Source: a virus
Length of the DNA stretch: 64,000 bases
Virus record (IMG/VR): IMGVR_UViG_3300022534_000001
Span: 1 to 64,000 of that record
Direction: 5' to 3' (one strand)
Shown: one piece after another, positions 16,922 to 25,168 of the stretch
How positions within the stretch are numbered: the stretch's first letter is position 1
Layout of the letters: each line of letters starts with the position of its first letter
The notes under the pieces: generated by a model
What the model was told of the DNA's origin: nothing
The model's database searches: none
What the model saw: the letters and a program-made list of their open reading frames with translations, nothing else
Made by a program: the position numbers and the translations under genes

Positions 16922-16953
16922 CCTGCTTTGCCAAGGCTTCGCAGGACGAAGGA
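16921..16953 (+). repeat. CCTGCTTTGCCAAGGCTTCG repeat
   Basis: Forms a short hairpin (TCCTGC with GCAGGA around CTTTGCCAAGGCTTC). It sits right at the chosen start of the glycosyltransferase. Confidence 0.65.
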
Positions 16954-16976
16954 GATCGTCCAATGTTGAATTAAGA

Positions 16977-17702
16977 TCATGTGGGAACGCCTTCAAAGAA
17001 CAGGCCGCCGGCTACGGGGATTTCCATTTGGAAGTCTACGGACACGTCTTCGTAGCGTGTTGAAACTTCCGGGGCAGGATTTTCGGTGGTAGTGGAAGTG
17101 CGGCTGCCGTGCGTGGTGCTGGTGGTGCGGGTCGGATCGGTGTGGGTGGTTTGCCTGCTACTGGAACCGCTTTCAGAGGCTGAGCCGCTGCTAGAAGTGG
17201 ACGTGGAATGGGAACCACTGCGACTGCCGGAACTGGATCGGCTTGAACTGGTGCTGCTAGAATGCGTGCCGCTGCGACTAGAGGACGCACTGCGACTGCT
17301 CGATGTGCTGGCGCTATGCGTTCCGCTACGCGAACCGGTGCCACTACGCGACGACGATGTGCTTGCGCTGTGCGTCCCGCTACGCGAACCTGTTCCGCTG
17401 CGACTGCTCGACGTACTGGCGCTGTGTGTGCCACTGCGTGAGCCGGTGCCACTACGCGATGACGATGTGCTGGCACTATGCGTCCCGCTGCGGCTTGAAC
17501 TGGTGCTGCGACTGCCTGACGTGCTGGCGCTGTGCGTGGTAGCGCGGCTGGTGCTTCCGCTGCGGCTGCTGGACGTGCTACGGGTGCCGCTGCGGCTACC
17601 GGTGGCTGAGCGCGTAGAGGATTGGCTTGTCGAATGGCTAGATGAACTGTTTTCCGATGTGCCGTGCTCAGTTCTGCGTTGGTATAGACGGTAATCAGCC
17701 AT
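16977..17702 (-). CDS. Ser/Arg-rich low-complexity protein
   Basis: 241 residues. Residues about 15-190 are tandem variants of SRSGTHSASTSSSRSGTG, a period near 17-18 residues, with few other amino acids. The ends are not repetitive: MADYRLYQRRTEHG at the N-terminus and YEDVSVDFQMEIPVAGGLFF at the C-terminus, the latter a probable folded or binding part. An SR-like flexible linker with many possible glycosylation or phosphorylation sites. TAATG overlap with the gene upstream. Confidence 0.65.
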   Translation of the reverse strand: MADYRLYQRRTEHGTSENSSSSHSTSQSSTRSATGSRSGTRSTSSSRSGSTSRATTHSASTSGSRSTSSSRSGTHSASTSSSRSGTGSRSGTHSASTSSSRSGTGSRSGTHSASTSSSRSGTGSRSGTHSASTSSSRSASSSRSGTHSSSTSSSRSSSGSRSGSHSTSTSSSGSASESGSSSRQTTHTDPTRTTSTTHGSRTSTTTENPAPEVSTRYEDVSVDFQMEIPVAGGLFFEGVPT

Positions 17703-18523
17703 TATAGGGGTGGTTCCTCGTAATAAAGGGTTTCGACGTTAGCGCCGCCCGTAACATGATAGGTTACCTGGTCGCCGGCGGACGAACCGCTTTCGGACGA
17801 CGATTCATCGTGCGTCTCTGAATCCTCGCTGGTGCTGGTCTCGCTTGAGCTCTGGGTTTCGCCGCCGCCGTCGCCACCGGCGGTTTCAGAGTTTTCTGCG
17901 CCTGTAGAATTGTCAGCGGATTGCTCACCGCCGCTGGAAGCGCCTTCGTCGCTGGATTGGTTGCTTTCAGCGGATTCTTCGCCGCCGCTGGAAGCACCCT
18001 CGTCGCTGGATTGGTTGCTTTCAGCCGATTGCTCGCCTCCGCTGGACGCGCCTTCATCGCTGGATTGGTTAGTTTCGCTGGATTGCTCGCCGCCGGCGGT
18101 AGCTGAGTTATCGATGCCACCGCTTTGTTCGATGGAAGAATCGCCGCCTGCAGCGGATCCCGATTCGACGCCGGCACTGGCCTCGCTGCTTTGGTCGGTG
18201 CCGGTGTTGATGCCGTTATCAGTTGAGTTACGGGTGGAAGCGGTCACACCGGATTCGACACTGGTGGAAACGACGCCTTCGCGGACTTCGTAAACGGTGG
18301 AAGGATCGTCAACGGTGACGCGGACAATGGGGCCGGAGCGGGACGTGGAACTGATGCGGGTAAGATCGTCTTTGCGAATGATAGCTTCGCCGGAGATGCG
18401 AATGGTGGCAGGCTCGAGGACTTGCAGAATGTTATCGTCCCGCGTTTTGCGCAGGCCCACGCGTGTTTTATAGCAAAGCTGCGCGATAAAATCGGGCAGA
18501 TCATTTAGATGAATCTTTGCCAC
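17702..18523 (-). CDS. Surface-type protein with Ser/Glu/Gly tandem repeats
   Basis: 273 residues. Residues 1-90 form an ordinary folded N-domain (LPDFIAQLCYKTRVGLRKTR, VLEPATIRISGEAI, RVTVDDPSTVYEV). From about 100 to 245 the chain is Ser/Glu/Gly/Asn, with three near-identical 18-residue units SSDEGASSGGEQSAESNQ. The C-terminus (DQVTYHVTGGANVETLYYEE) is again non-repetitive. First gene of the minus-strand cassette; with the SR protein and the glycosyltransferase it suggests a set for heavily modified virion appendages. Confidence 0.65.
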   Translation of the reverse strand: MAKIHLNDLPDFIAQLCYKTRVGLRKTRDDNILQVLEPATIRISGEAIIRKDDLTRISSTSRSGPIVRVTVDDPSTVYEVREGVVSTSVESGVTASTRNSTDNGINTGTDQSSEASAGVESGSAAGGDSSIEQSGGIDNSATAGGEQSSETNQSSDEGASSGGEQSAESNQSSDEGASSGGEESAESNQSSDEGASSGGEQSADNSTGAENSETAGGDGGGETQSSSETSTSEDSETHDESSSESGSSAGDQVTYHVTGGANVETLYYEEPPL

Positions 18524-18542
18524 CTTGGGAAGTGAGCGTAGT

Positions 18543-18562
18543 TTGACAGCGGAGCGCAGTCA
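18543..18562 (+). repeat. GACAGCG-type palindrome upstream of the minus cassette
   Basis: TTGACAGCGGAGCGCAGTCA, 20 bp outside the start of the minus-strand gene beginning at 18523. Confidence 0.6.
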
Positions 18563-18592
18563 ATAGAGAATGGAAAGGCTAGGAATGAAGAA

Positions 18593-18628
18593 AACGCTCA
18601 AACGCCGAACGTCCAACGCTCAATTTGA
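18593..18628 (+). repeat. AACGYYS heptamer array, intergenic
   Basis: AACGCTC, one extra A, then AACGCCG, AACGTCC, AACGCTC and a decayed unit, in the divergent gap between the minus cassette and the capsid-side genes. Confidence 0.75.
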
Positions 18629-18644
18629 GAAAGATACTATGCTC

Positions 18645-18667
18645 TTGACAGCGGTTAGCTGTCGTGA
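18645..18667 (+). repeat. GACAGCG-type palindrome 15 bp before a start codon
   Basis: TTGACAGCGGTTAGCTGTCG followed by TGA. The arms are GACAGC and GCTGTC. It precedes the ATG at 18683. Confidence 0.7.
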
Positions 18668-18682
18668 GAAACAGCTTTGCTA

Positions 18683-19078
18683 ATGAAAGCGTTTCCGCGG
18701 TCGAACAGGATTTTTCGGCACGCGTTTGCGTTTGCGTTTGATGATGCGCCTAGCGTCTGGCTGGGGGTTGGTTACACCCTGGCTTCGCACAAGATTTCGT
18801 TGAACACCAACGATGCGACAAGTGATAAAACGCTGCCGCAGTTGACGGACGCCAAGGCTAACGCAACCACGGGCGACATTCGGACAGTGGCGTTTGCGAT
18901 AGCGGAAGCGTTGTTTCAGGCGTGGCTGGCACAGGGAGCCGGTGGGCAGCCACGAAACATGGTTATTCGCCGGAGCGCGAGCAGCGCAGGCACCAACGAC
19001 ACTGTTACCTACACCTACCAGTTGCAGTTCACGCTGGACCCGAGCGGGACGTACACTGTAGATGATGAGCCGGCGTAA
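18683..19078 (+). CDS. Hypothetical structural protein
   Basis: 131 residues from ATG 18683 (MKAFPRSNRIFRHAFAFAFD). It has the composition of a virion protein: SRSG-free, Thr/Ala-rich, with NDTVTYTYQLQFTLDPSGTY near the end that looks like beta strands of a head or neck protein. Position is between the divergent gap and the head genes. No family recognised. Confidence 0.65.
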   Translation: MKAFPRSNRIFRHAFAFAFDDAPSVWLGVGYTLASHKISLNTNDATSDKTLPQLTDAKANATTGDIRTVAFAIAEALFQAWLAQGAGGQPRNMVIRRSASSAGTNDTVTYTYQLQFTLDPSGTYTVDDEPA

Positions 19079-19089
19079 TGGCGGAAGAA

Positions 19090-19117
19090 AACGCCGAACG
19101 CCGAACGCTCAATGTAG
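19090..19117 (+). repeat. AACGYYS heptamer array, intergenic
   Basis: AACGCCG twice, AACGCTC and a decayed unit, between 18683-19078 and the membrane peptide at 19129. Confidence 0.7.
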
Positions 19118-19128
19118 AATAACAGAAA

Positions 19129-19224
19129 ATGACAATAAAAGGGATAGCAATAGCGTTTGGGGTGATTTTGCTCGTCATTTTCTTTCTTTGTTTTCTTTTC
19201 CTTTTTTTGCCTAGTGGATTGTGA
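19129..19224 (+). CDS. 31-residue membrane peptide
   Basis: MTIKGIAIAFGVILLVIFFL and on to LFLPSGL. One long hydrophobic span after a KGI start. No ribosome site is obvious. Could be a phage micro-protein or chance ORF. Confidence 0.35.
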   Translation: MTIKGIAIAFGVILLVIFFLCFLFLFLPSGL

Positions 19225-19265
19225 ACGCAGGCAACTGAGACGGTCGCGCTACCTTAAACTTGGCA

Positions 19266-19288
19266 TTGACAGCGTTTCGCAGTCGTGG
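19266..19288 (+). repeat. GACAGCG-type palindrome 13 bp before a start codon
   Basis: TTGACAGCGTTTCGCAGTCG then TGG. If read in frame from an upstream start it would add LTAFRSRG to the next protein; the ATG pair at 19302/19305 after it is preferred. Confidence 0.75.
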
Positions 19289-19301
19289 TAAGCGCGAGAA
19301 C

Positions 19302-19622
19302 ATGATGAAACATTTGCTTCGCTGGCTGCTGATTCTTTCGATTGTGCCGTTGGTGGCTTACGCTGCCACAATTTATGTGGGGCCGCAGACGGACGGTTAT
19401 CACATCGGGCTACAGTCGCATGACCGTGTGGGATTCCGCGGGGCAAAGCCTGTGGGCAAACCGATCATTACCGGTACGGCAACCGCAGACATTATCGCGG
19501 CGCTGGCAGCGCAGGGGCTTCTGGCCACGGCCACGCCAACCTCCACGGCCACTGCAACCTCTACGGCGACCTCAACGGCCACAGCGACCTCAACGGCAAC
19601 CGCGACTGCGACCGCGCCTTAA
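19302..19622 (+). CDS. Head fibre-like protein with signal peptide and TA-repeat tail
   Basis: 106 residues. The start (MMKHLLRWLLILSIVPLVAY, cut likely after AYA) is a good Sec signal peptide. Then comes a motif seen in phage head fibre or decoration proteins, VGFRGAKPVGKPIITGTAT followed by DIIAALAAQGLL. The C-terminus is a 40-residue TATATST repeat, a likely extended stalk. The position before scaffold and capsid fits a capsid-associated fibre. An exported form is unusual for a phage that assembles in the cytoplasm. Confidence 0.6.
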   Translation: MMKHLLRWLLILSIVPLVAYAATIYVGPQTDGYHIGLQSHDRVGFRGAKPVGKPIITGTATADIIAALAAQGLLATATPTSTATATSTATSTATATSTATATATAP

Positions 19623-19655
19623 CCACGTAAAGGCGCTTGCGCGCCCGCGTGGCAA
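19623..19655 (+). terminator. Possible hairpin after the TA-repeat gene
   Basis: CCACG...CGTGG encloses GGCGCTTGCGCGCC. A strong stem without a clear T-run, so it may be a structured spacer and not a terminator. Confidence 0.35.
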
Positions 19656-19662
19656 GGGACGC

Positions 19663-19758
19663 ATGTTTGCAGCGATGAAGTGGGTTGGTGACGTTTTTTG
19701 GATAGTGCTTGGGATTCTGTCGATCCTATTCATTTTCTACACTTTGCTGTTTTCGTAA
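19663..19758 (+). CDS. 31-residue membrane peptide
   Basis: MFAAMKWVGDVFWIVLGILS then ILFIFYTLLFS. One transmembrane span reaching the C-terminus. Not recognised. Confidence 0.4.
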   Translation: MFAAMKWVGDVFWIVLGILSILFIFYTLLFS

Positions 19759-19818
19759 CACTGCTTCGCTGAAGCTACGTAGGGGTACCCGCGCTCCTGT
19801 CGTTCCTGTTTTTCTTTG

Positions 19819-19840
19819 TTGACAGCGTTTCGCTGTCGTG
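19819..19840 (+). repeat. GACAGCG-type palindrome 2 bp before a start codon
   Basis: The arms GACAGCG and CGCTGTC are perfect, with a TTT loop. It ends almost on the ATG of the scaffold gene (19843), where a ribosome site would normally be. Confidence 0.8.
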
Positions 19841-19842
19841 AT

Positions 19843-21177
19843 ATGCCGCAGTCTCAAATGGATGAGACTCAAACCTCTGGCGAAAGCCGGGGCGAGCAAT
19901 CTTCTGGTCAAACGGCGGGCGAGAGTCAATCGCAAGCGGCTGGTGAAGTGAAGGCTGAAGATACGGCGCATAGCGCCGTGGCTACAGCGGGAACTGAATC
20001 GGGTGCTGCCACTGCGTCTGAGAAATCAACGACACCACAACAGGGCGAAGCTGAGGGGGAACGCGGCGAGGGCGCTGCGGCTACGGCGGCGAAGCCTGAG
20101 CGGTCCAAGACCGCAGTGGGTGTGGAAGATTATGAACGGATGAAGGCGGATGCGCTTAGTCCGAAGCCAGCAACTACGGGTCCGGCTGTTGTTTCCGGTG
20201 GCGAAAGCCCTGGGAAAACAGAGGAGCAGAAAACGTCCAACGCTGAACTTCCAACGTCGAACGCCCAAGTAGAAGAGCCGCCTAAAGGCGGGACTCCGAG
20301 CGAGGCTCAGGGCGAAGGCGGCGGCGAGGAGGAGAATAAACTTCCTGATCGGGTTCGGCTGGGCGGGCTTTCGGATGCGGACAAGGGGCACATAGTGGCG
20401 GCGAAAGCGATCGCTACGGCTGAAAAGATTCCGTTTGCGGATGCGTTATTTCGCGTGACTGGAAAGGCGACGGCGAAAGCTGAAGGCGCTACGGGTAGCG
20501 AAACGGCTACAGAGACGGCAGCGACGACGGAGGGTGCATCGAGAACGGTTGAGCAAATCCAGGCGGATATTGCGGCAAAAAAGGCGGAGAAGAAAGACGC
20601 GGCCGCGCAGCTTGATCTGAGTAGGACGGCTGAAATCGATGATGAACTGGATACGTTGCGCGACGAACTCGGTATGGCCCGCAGGGCGGTTGAGGAAGCG
20701 AACTGGCTGGCTGAGAACGAACGGCAAACGCAGTTTCAGACATCGGTGCGCGATTCCAAGAAGCGCCTGCTGGAAGCGTATCCGGACGCGGCAGACGATA
20801 ACAGCGCGCTCTCGAAAGAAATGCTGGCCATCGCAGACGTGATGGAGCAGCAGAATAATCCGCTGGTCTATGAGGCGGACGCGCCGTTTAAGATTGGGCA
20901 GATGGCTGCGAACAAGCGCGGGATACCGCCCCAGAGCGGACCAAGTAAGAAAGAATCTTCCACACCTGCTGCGGGAACACGGGCCGCGGCACCTGCCAAG
21001 CCGCAAGGCGTAAGGCAGGAAGCAGTGGTGTCCAAACCCGCAGGCGGACCGGCAGCAGCCGGGAGCGCCCGCACAACCAGCGGGGGGAACGGACAGACTG
21101 CTATTGACCCTGAAAAAATCAGGACGGTGGAAGATTACGAAGCGGTGAAGGCCGAAGTAACCGGCGCGCGCAGATAA
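19843..21177 (+). CDS. Scaffold-like internal head protein
   Basis: 444 residues from ATG 19843 (MPQSQMDETQTSGESRGEQS). Very acidic and low in hydrophobics, with a disordered first half and a long helical region (EQIQADIAAKKAEKKDAAAQ, ELDTLRDELGMARRAVEEAN, about residues 235-310) typical of phage scaffolds, and a short C-terminal KIRTVEDYEAVKAEVTGAR that may contact the capsid protein. Immediately upstream of the capsid gene, as scaffolds are. A heptamer repeat (20232-20266) is read in frame. No protease motif is seen. Confidence 0.65.
   Translation: MPQSQMDETQTSGESRGEQSSGQTAGESQSQAAGEVKAEDTAHSAVATAGTESGAATASEKSTTPQQGEAEGERGEGAAATAAKPERSKTAVGVEDYERMKADALSPKPATTGPAVVSGGESPGKTEEQKTSNAELPTSNAQVEEPPKGGTPSEAQGEGGGEEENKLPDRVRLGGLSDADKGHIVAAKAIATAEKIPFADALFRVTGKATAKAEGATGSETATETAATTEGASRTVEQIQADIAAKKAEKKDAAAQLDLSRTAEIDDELDTLRDELGMARRAVEEANWLAENERQTQFQTSVRDSKKRLLEAYPDAADDNSALSKEMLAIADVMEQQNNPLVYEADAPFKIGQMAANKRGIPPQSGPSKKESSTPAAGTRAAAPAKPQGVRQEAVVSKPAGGPAAAGSARTTSGGNGQTAIDPEKIRTVEDYEAVKAEVTGARR
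20232..20266 (+). repeat. AACGYYS heptamer array inside scaffold gene
   Basis: AACGTCC, AACGCTG, AACTTCC, AACGTCG, AACGCCC, translated as TSNAELPTSNAQ. Confidence 0.8.
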
Positions 21178-21260
21178 GTCTTTTCATTCGTTTTCCGGCG
21201 CACCTGAGCGGGTGGGCCAGGTCGATCAGCACAAGACCAATTCTCTCATTCAGAGAAACA

Positions 21261-21296
21261 TCCTGCTTCGCCAAAGGCTTCGCAGGACTACGGGAG
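21261..21296 (+). repeat. CCTGCTTCGCCAAAGGCTTC repeat before the capsid gene
   Basis: Hairpin with TCCTGC/GCAGGA arms. Followed by GGGAG, a usable ribosome site nine bases before the capsid ATG. Confidence 0.65.
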
Positions 21297-21305
21297 AACA
21301 AACTT

Positions 21306-22916
21306 ATGAAAACGATCAGAACTTATGGCGGATGGCTGCTCATGGCCGTCTGCTTTGTGGCAGCGAGCTACGCGCATGGGATAGGCCGCATCGTAGCGGA
21401 TGCGGTTCCGTTTCTACCGTTGCTCGGGACGGTATTTTACGAGGCGAACAACACAGGCACGGCGTTAGCTGCCATGTCACCGGAGGATGTCCGGAAGCTG
21501 TGGCAGGCAGGCGTGGATGTGTTCGAACAATCGAGCGATTACTTCAAAGATTTCGAAGGTGAGGGGGTGATGTCTTTGATTGATACAGTCACGGACACCA
21601 GTAAGGGCAAGGGCCAATCGATTCGGTTCACGGTGCAAAGCGGGTTCTACGATGAGCCGCACCTTGGCGAAGAACTCTTTGAGACCAAGGACGATTACGA
21701 AGAGATCCTAATCGACGGCAACGATCTTGAAGTGGATTGGGTGCGTCACGCATACCGATACACAGAGCGCATGGAAGAAGTAATGGGTATGCGCGGTGAG
21801 ATCGTGAACGGCACGAACGAAGAGCTTGGCAAATGGTTCGGGCGCCTCAAAACCGAGCAGATGTTTATGATGTTCCGTGAAAAACTGCCGGCAGTGAATA
21901 CGCTCTACGGCGGGAGTCACGCGCAAAACACGCTGGTTAGCGCCGATTCGCTTAACTGGAACTCGATCGTGCTCACCGGTTACATTCAGAAGCGCATGGG
22001 TGGCGCGCCGGCAAAAGTCGGCAGCATCAAAGGGCAACCGGTGTTCAAGAACGTGGTGGTCGCGCCGAGCGACGTACTGGCCAGCTTGGAAGTGGACCCT
22101 GAGTTTCGCCAGATTTTGCGCGAGACCAAGGATGAAGACGCGGCCAAACTGCTCTTTAGCGGTGGCTGGGCCAATGTGCGCGGGCACATCATCTCTGAGT
22201 ACACGCCGATCGATCACGACGGAGAAGGCGCGGTAGGCAGCCCGCTCAATGGGAAAGCGTTCCTGGGCGTAGCGATTACTGCCGGCACGGCCGTGTTCGA
22301 CATTAAAGGCGGCGGAAATGCGACTAGCGCGGCGAAGACCAAAAAGAAATACTTCAAGTATTTTCCTGGTTACGCCTATCGGTTCCTGCTCTCGGACATT
22401 CTCTCTGTGAGCAGCGCGGAGAAGTATTTGCTGATCATCAATCCGCCGGATGCCGTAACCGACCCGAACAAGGTGGGCATGTATGCCTACACGGTCGGGA
22501 ACAATGGTAACAAGATCACGATTACAAAGCGGCTGGGATCCGCTGCCAGTGTCGCGCGGGTCACAACGCTTGGTAACGTGACCTGGAACACGGGCGTATG
22601 GCTGGCAGGCGCGGACGGGTTTGCCGGGCACACCGATGACCATCCCGAAGGCGCGTTGATTCTTCCCTGTAACGCGAACGGGCAACCGTTTGCGGATGTG
22701 CTGATGCTCGGTGCGCGCTGCGCACGGCGCGGTTACGGAAAATACCGTAACAAGCGGATGAGCGACCAGCACGAGGGCGGGTTCATCCAGGAGAATTACA
22801 TTGTGAGCGTGTTCGGTCAGGCGCCGCGTAAGGACCGCTTGCAGCGTGTGCCCGGCGCCTTCCGGATCCGCGTCGCGGTCAATTACCCTGGCGTGCCGCT
22901 ACCGGTGATCGTCTAA
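21306..22916 (+). CDS. Major capsid protein
   Basis: 536 residues. It would form the head shell; assignment rests on position (after scaffold, before a terminator-like hairpin and the adaptor genes), size, and segments such as SGFYDEPHLGEELFETKDDY, VAPSDVLASLEVDPEF and a C-terminal MLGARCARRGYGKYRNKRMS, similar to N4-like and related capsid proteins with an HK97 fold. The N-terminus is odd: MKTIRTYGGWLLMAVCFVAA is a signal-peptide-like segment followed by a second hydrophobic stretch (DAVPFLPLLGTVF). Either it is cleaved or it acts as a membrane or delta-domain-like anchor. GGGAG nine bases upstream supports this start. Confidence 0.8.
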   Translation: MKTIRTYGGWLLMAVCFVAASYAHGIGRIVADAVPFLPLLGTVFYEANNTGTALAAMSPEDVRKLWQAGVDVFEQSSDYFKDFEGEGVMSLIDTVTDTSKGKGQSIRFTVQSGFYDEPHLGEELFETKDDYEEILIDGNDLEVDWVRHAYRYTERMEEVMGMRGEIVNGTNEELGKWFGRLKTEQMFMMFREKLPAVNTLYGGSHAQNTLVSADSLNWNSIVLTGYIQKRMGGAPAKVGSIKGQPVFKNVVVAPSDVLASLEVDPEFRQILRETKDEDAAKLLFSGGWANVRGHIISEYTPIDHDGEGAVGSPLNGKAFLGVAITAGTAVFDIKGGGNATSAAKTKKKYFKYFPGYAYRFLLSDILSVSSAEKYLLIINPPDAVTDPNKVGMYAYTVGNNGNKITITKRLGSAASVARVTTLGNVTWNTGVWLAGADGFAGHTDDHPEGALILPCNANGQPFADVLMLGARCARRGYGKYRNKRMSDQHEGGFIQENYIVSVFGQAPRKDRLQRVPGAFRIRVAVNYPGVPLPVIV

Positions 22917-22940
22917 AGCTGTTTCGTGGGTTGCTACACC

Positions 22941-22971
22941 GGGGGCCGCCTTGGGGTGTTGGGCGGCTCCC
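22941..22971 (+). terminator. Hairpin after the capsid gene
   Basis: GGGGGCCGCC and GGGCGGCTCCC pair around TTGGGGTGTT. A GC-rich stem of about ten pairs, with no strong T-run. Its position straight after the capsid gene suggests partial termination or 3' end protection of an abundant mRNA. Confidence 0.5.
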
Positions 22972-22999
22972 GGAAAGCAGCGTTAGAAACAGCAAACCT

Positions 23000-23443
23000 A
23001 TGAATACAGAACATAATCAGTACATCGTTACCCTTCGGTGGCCTAGCGCGCGGCCGGTGCCGAAATATGGGCAGTTCACTTGGAACGCGAACCTGCACCG
23101 GTTGGTGTGGCGCAATGAGATCGCGGAAACGCTTGGGCAACTGGCGGAGCTGGTGAACCAGGCGGTGGCGTTCGTTAAAGATCAGCGCAACGACATGCTC
23201 TTTGTGGAAGTCGTGCCGGTGCCGAAGGTGGAGATTCCGAAGGAAGCAGAGAAGATAGAAGATGGGAGTTCAGAGATGGGGGAAACACTGACGCTTGGCC
23301 GCGTACCAATCAGTGAGTGCAAGCTGCAACCGCAGGTGATTACACTTCAAGAGCAGATTACAGAACCCCAACTGCCACCCGCGCAGCCGACCCTCGCTGA
23401 GAAGATGGAGATGGCTGGGTTGCCGCGCAGGCAACCGGAATAA
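23000..23443 (+). CDS. Hypothetical protein after capsid
   Basis: 147 residues from ATG 23000 (MNTEHNQYIVTLRWPSARPV). N-terminal part beta-rich with TLGQLAELVNQAVAFVKDQR; C-terminal part Pro/Glu-rich and likely disordered. No family recognised. Possibly a head-completion accessory by position. Confidence 0.6.
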   Translation: MNTEHNQYIVTLRWPSARPVPKYGQFTWNANLHRLVWRNEIAETLGQLAELVNQAVAFVKDQRNDMLFVEVVPVPKVEIPKEAEKIEDGSSEMGETLTLGRVPISECKLQPQVITLQEQITEPQLPPAQPTLAEKMEMAGLPRRQPE

Positions 23444-23449
23444 CCAACC

Positions 23450-24232
23450 ATGACGTTGGCGGACGCATATTCGAATTTGTTGAAGGTGTTCGGGATGCCG
23501 AACCCGGCTAACGCTCCGGATTTTATGCCGTCGATCATTCTCAATGAGATCAATGCCACGCTGCAGATGATGCAGGCCGGTGGCGAAGATTTTTTTACCC
23601 GGGAAGCCTTGGAAGTGGCGCTGGTCACTGGCCAGGCTGCGTATGATCTGGACGATGACATACAAAGCATCATCAGTCCGGCGCGGTTGTCGGATGACGA
23701 ATTGCCGCTGCGGAAACTAACTACGCACGGGCAGCTCGTGCAGTTTGGCCAACTTTTCATGGGCAGGTTGAATAACGACGTGCCAAACGGTCGCCCGCTT
23801 GCCTATTTTTTGGATCCGGGGCGCCTTGTGCCAGATGGCGATGGCGGGGAGAACGTTATGATTACGGTGAACCTGGCGCCGGCGCCGGATTCAACGTTGG
23901 CAGATGCGAACGTTAAGTTGCTACTGGAAGTGATGAAAGAACCGGGAGCAATCAGCGCAGAGGATCTTGAGGACGCGTTAGACGAACCGCCCGATCCGGA
24001 GTTGGTGCTCCCTTGCCCGCACAAGTACGTGGAAAGCATTTTTCTGCCGATCGCGCGTTACAATCTCACGCACAGCTTTTTGTTTTACGATAAGGAGAAG
24101 AAACCGCAGTACGAGAGCGATTACGAGCGTGCACTGCGCGTGCTGGGAGTAGCTGACCCGCGGCGGCCGAAGCCTGTTGAATCGCGCGATGAAGCCTTGT
24201 CGAATCCGAAACCACAGATGGCCGCCAAATGA
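23450..24232 (+). CDS. Head-tail adaptor-like protein
   Basis: 260 residues beginning MTLADAYSNLLKVFGMPNPA. Contains a central Asp-rich QAAYDLDDDIQSIISPARL and a late HSFLFYDKEKKPQYESDYER. The gene order capsid, this gene, the next gene, tail fibre suggests a neck or adaptor role. No direct family recognition. Ends in an ATGA overlap. Confidence 0.55.
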   Translation: MTLADAYSNLLKVFGMPNPANAPDFMPSIILNEINATLQMMQAGGEDFFTREALEVALVTGQAAYDLDDDIQSIISPARLSDDELPLRKLTTHGQLVQFGQLFMGRLNNDVPNGRPLAYFLDPGRLVPDGDGGENVMITVNLAPAPDSTLADANVKLLLEVMKEPGAISAEDLEDALDEPPDPELVLPCPHKYVESIFLPIARYNLTHSFLFYDKEKKPQYESDYERALRVLGVADPRRPKPVESRDEALSNPKPQMAAK

Positions 24233-25167
24233 ACACCTTAGAATTATCGCAGCGGTTAGGGCGCAATCTGCGGGTGGAAGATTCCACCGATTTGCCGGCG
24301 GCCGCCGCGCTGGATGTGCTTAGCGCCATTAACGCCGGGGTAAGCTGTTTTTACAAGTATCTAGCCAGCGCGTATCGGCAGACCACGTTGAGCGTGGTGT
24401 TGCGCGCGCCGGAGATGATAACAGGCGTGACGTTTGCGGCCAGGTACAGCAGGAACCTGTCCGGGGACACGTTTGAAGATCGGCAGCGCGGTTGCACGGT
24501 GCGCTTTAACACCGGCGCGGACAACGAAATCACAGGGCGGAACACAGTGTTAGACGATTGGCTGGAAGACACGCTTACTGTGGATGCCACAGTGTATCAC
24601 GACGCGGTTGGCCTCGAGTATGTGATTAAGCGCATCATAGGCGACGTGCGGATTTACCTCGGGAACGGTCGCAGGGCCGTGCGGGTTCTAATGAGAGACG
24701 AACGTCTCCGGCGCGGTTATTGGAATGTGTCTCCATACGGACCTGGGGAAGCAGGCATTTGGGACATTTACGGGTTTACCAACGCGAGCACGATTGGGTG
24801 TCCGCGGTATTATTACATTGACCCGGTAGGGGCAAGCCAGGGGGGCGATCCGCAGTTTTATCTGCGCGTGTTGCCGTTGCCTGACATCGATTACACGGTG
24901 CGCTTTGAAGCTGAGCTAGGGCCGCGCAAGATCACGTTTGGCGAGCTGAAGCAGGCTGTGCGCGTCCCGGTCGCGGAAGATTACGCCGAAGACATGCTGG
25001 TGCCGCTTTGCGAAGCGCAACTGACCAGGAGCAGATTTTGGGCGGACGCTGACAGCAAAAAAGACGTGCTGGCAAAAGCTGAGGAAGTGAAAACGCGGGA
25101 ATTGGCAATGGTAGCGCCGGAGGTCGGGATGCGCTGGAACCAGGTTGGAACGCCGGCGGGATTTTAA
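24229..25167 (+). CDS. Tail tube/neck-type structural protein
   Basis: 312 residues beginning MNTLELSQRLGRNLRVEDST. It resembles podovirus-type tail tubular/adaptor proteins in size, position and beta-rich pattern (RYYYIDPVGASQGGDPQFYL, LRVLPLPDIDYTVRFEAELG), with a helical C-terminus. Function inferred from context. Overlaps the previous gene by four bases. Confidence 0.6.
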   Translation: MNTLELSQRLGRNLRVEDSTDLPAAAALDVLSAINAGVSCFYKYLASAYRQTTLSVVLRAPEMITGVTFAARYSRNLSGDTFEDRQRGCTVRFNTGADNEITGRNTVLDDWLEDTLTVDATVYHDAVGLEYVIKRIIGDVRIYLGNGRRAVRVLMRDERLRRGYWNVSPYGPGEAGIWDIYGFTNASTIGCPRYYYIDPVGASQGGDPQFYLRVLPLPDIDYTVRFEAELGPRKITFGELKQAVRVPVAEDYAEDMLVPLCEAQLTRSRFWADADSKKDVLAKAEEVKTRELAMVAPEVGMRWNQVGTPAGF

Positions 25168-25168
25168 A

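Noticed and set aside
16922-16996. Earlier start for the glycosyltransferase
   Set aside because: The added 25 residues are largely translated from a dispersed repeat; MINFFGIVHQ is the normal beginning of the fold.
17086-17694. 202-codon plus-strand ORF rich in Leu/Val/Pro
   Set aside because: Antisense of the Ser/Arg repeat gene; its apparent hydrophobic repeats only mirror the serine codons.
17702-18250. 54-bp tandem units in the Ser/Glu/Gly gene as a CRISPR or satellite
   Set aside because: The period keeps the reading frame and encodes a regular 18-residue protein repeat; no unique spacers.
21708-22772. 354-codon minus-strand ORF opposite the capsid gene
   Set aside because: Shadow of a high-GC coding frame; composition rich in His/Arg/Val as expected for an antisense reading, no start context.
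22941-22971. Riboswitch-like element after the capsid gene
   Set aside because: A single GC hairpin with no conserved ligand-binding pattern; better explained as a terminator or mRNA 3' stem.
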